A stretch of 64,000 nucleotides of DNA from the NCBI RefSeq assembly GCF_001455205.1, contig NZ_CP013341.1:1612001-1676000 (forward strand), given 5' to 3'. The position numbers and the translations under genes are program-made. Below, one piece after another: positions 63,972 through 64,000 of this stretch. The stretch's first letter is position 1. Each line of letters begins with the position of its first letter. Source of the DNA: Nitrosomonas ureae (GTDB lineage Bacteria; Pseudomonadota; Gammaproteobacteria; Burkholderiales; Nitrosomonadaceae). The notes beneath the pieces are model-generated. The model was not told the origin of the DNA. It searched no databases and saw only the letters and a list, made by a program, of their open reading frames with translations.

Positions 63972-64000
63972 ATGTCTGTCAGATCATTTCGTGTTGAACA
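63972..64000 (+). CDS. Start of a further gene, truncated by the window edge
   Basis: An ATG at 63972 opens a frame reading M-S-V-R-S-F-R-V-E before the window ends. It is too short to identify; the palindrome directly upstream suggests an autoregulated small gene. Confidence 0.35.

Larger units (their letters stand above)
50796..64000. mobile_element. Integrated conjugative/mobilizable element with IncP-Tra1-type genes (right end outside window)
   Basis: Runs from tRNA-Thr to beyond the window. It contains an integrase, a TraM/Xis-type fusion, traL, traK, an oriT-like region, traJ, traI, traG, traF, a small ORF, a traC primase and a RadC-like gene. The gene order and strand switch match the Tra1 region of RK2-type IncP plasmids; traH and traE are not seen as separate genes. 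Mating-pair (trb/virB) genes are not visible, so it cannot be said whether it is self-transmissible. Confidence 0.85.

Overview
The window reads as the chromosome of an AT-leaning betaproteobacterium, most likely a member of the Nitrosomonadaceae (Nitrosomonas-like). This is inferred from familiar gene neighbourhoods (lptD-surA-pdxA-ksgA, petABC-sspAB, the M23 peptidase next to secA, ubiC-ubiA-ubiD) and from protein style. No ammonia-oxidation gene lies in the window, so the genus is an inference.

Left part (1-14.6 kb): the tail of a short-chain dehydrogenase, a ubiquinone cluster (ubiC, ubiA, ubiD), a small DUF486 membrane protein, and the operon lptD-surA-pdxA-ksgA for outer-membrane assembly, vitamin B6 and 16S rRNA methylation. 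A two-domain lipoprotein of unknown function follows. On the minus strand lies an ECF sigma factor / anti-sigma factor / subtilase operon preceded by a TIGR02001-type outer-membrane protein. The anti-sigma factor ends in a domain that resembles a subtilisin propeptide, and the neighbouring subtilase has Asp where the oxyanion-hole Asn is expected. I regard this as the most interesting regulatory system in the window.

Middle (14.6-36.7 kb): tRNA-Asn, then a loosely packed accessory region. It holds a secreted TIM-barrel-like protein, a PII-like protein, a PhoX/DUF839 protein, a small membrane protein, a sulfatase, an HDOD protein, a CHASE-PAS histidine kinase and a secreted Asp-box (BNR) repeat protein. 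After a 1.7-kb stretch with transposase-like debris comes a polysaccharide export cluster: wzm, wzt with a C-terminal carbohydrate-binding domain, and an 844-residue methyltransferase / coiled-coil / two-glycosyltransferase fusion. Then come an RTX protein behind a TTTTA pentanucleotide tract, and the first copy of a 1280-bp IS5-family element.

Housekeeping block (36.7-50.8 kb): mgtE, aroE, a TonB-like protein, an RNB exoribonuclease, a DciA/DUF721 protein, an M23 peptidase, secA, the cytochrome bc1 operon petABC, sspA-sspB and tRNA-Thr.

Right part (50.8-64.0 kb): the left end of an integrated conjugative or mobilizable element that uses tRNA-Thr(UGU) as its site. A second IS5-family copy has landed in the 3' end of the integrase gene, whose original last codons can still be read on the far side of the IS. 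The rest follows the Tra1 region of IncP plasmids such as RK2. traK-traL-traM run on the minus strand, traJ-traI-traG-traF-(small ORF)-traC on the plus strand, followed by a RadC-like gene. The gap between traK and traJ carries a recognisable IncP-type nic sequence next to a perfect 20-bp palindrome. traM is fused in frame to an excisionase-type helix-turn-helix domain that overlaps the integrase start. The right end of the element lies beyond the window.
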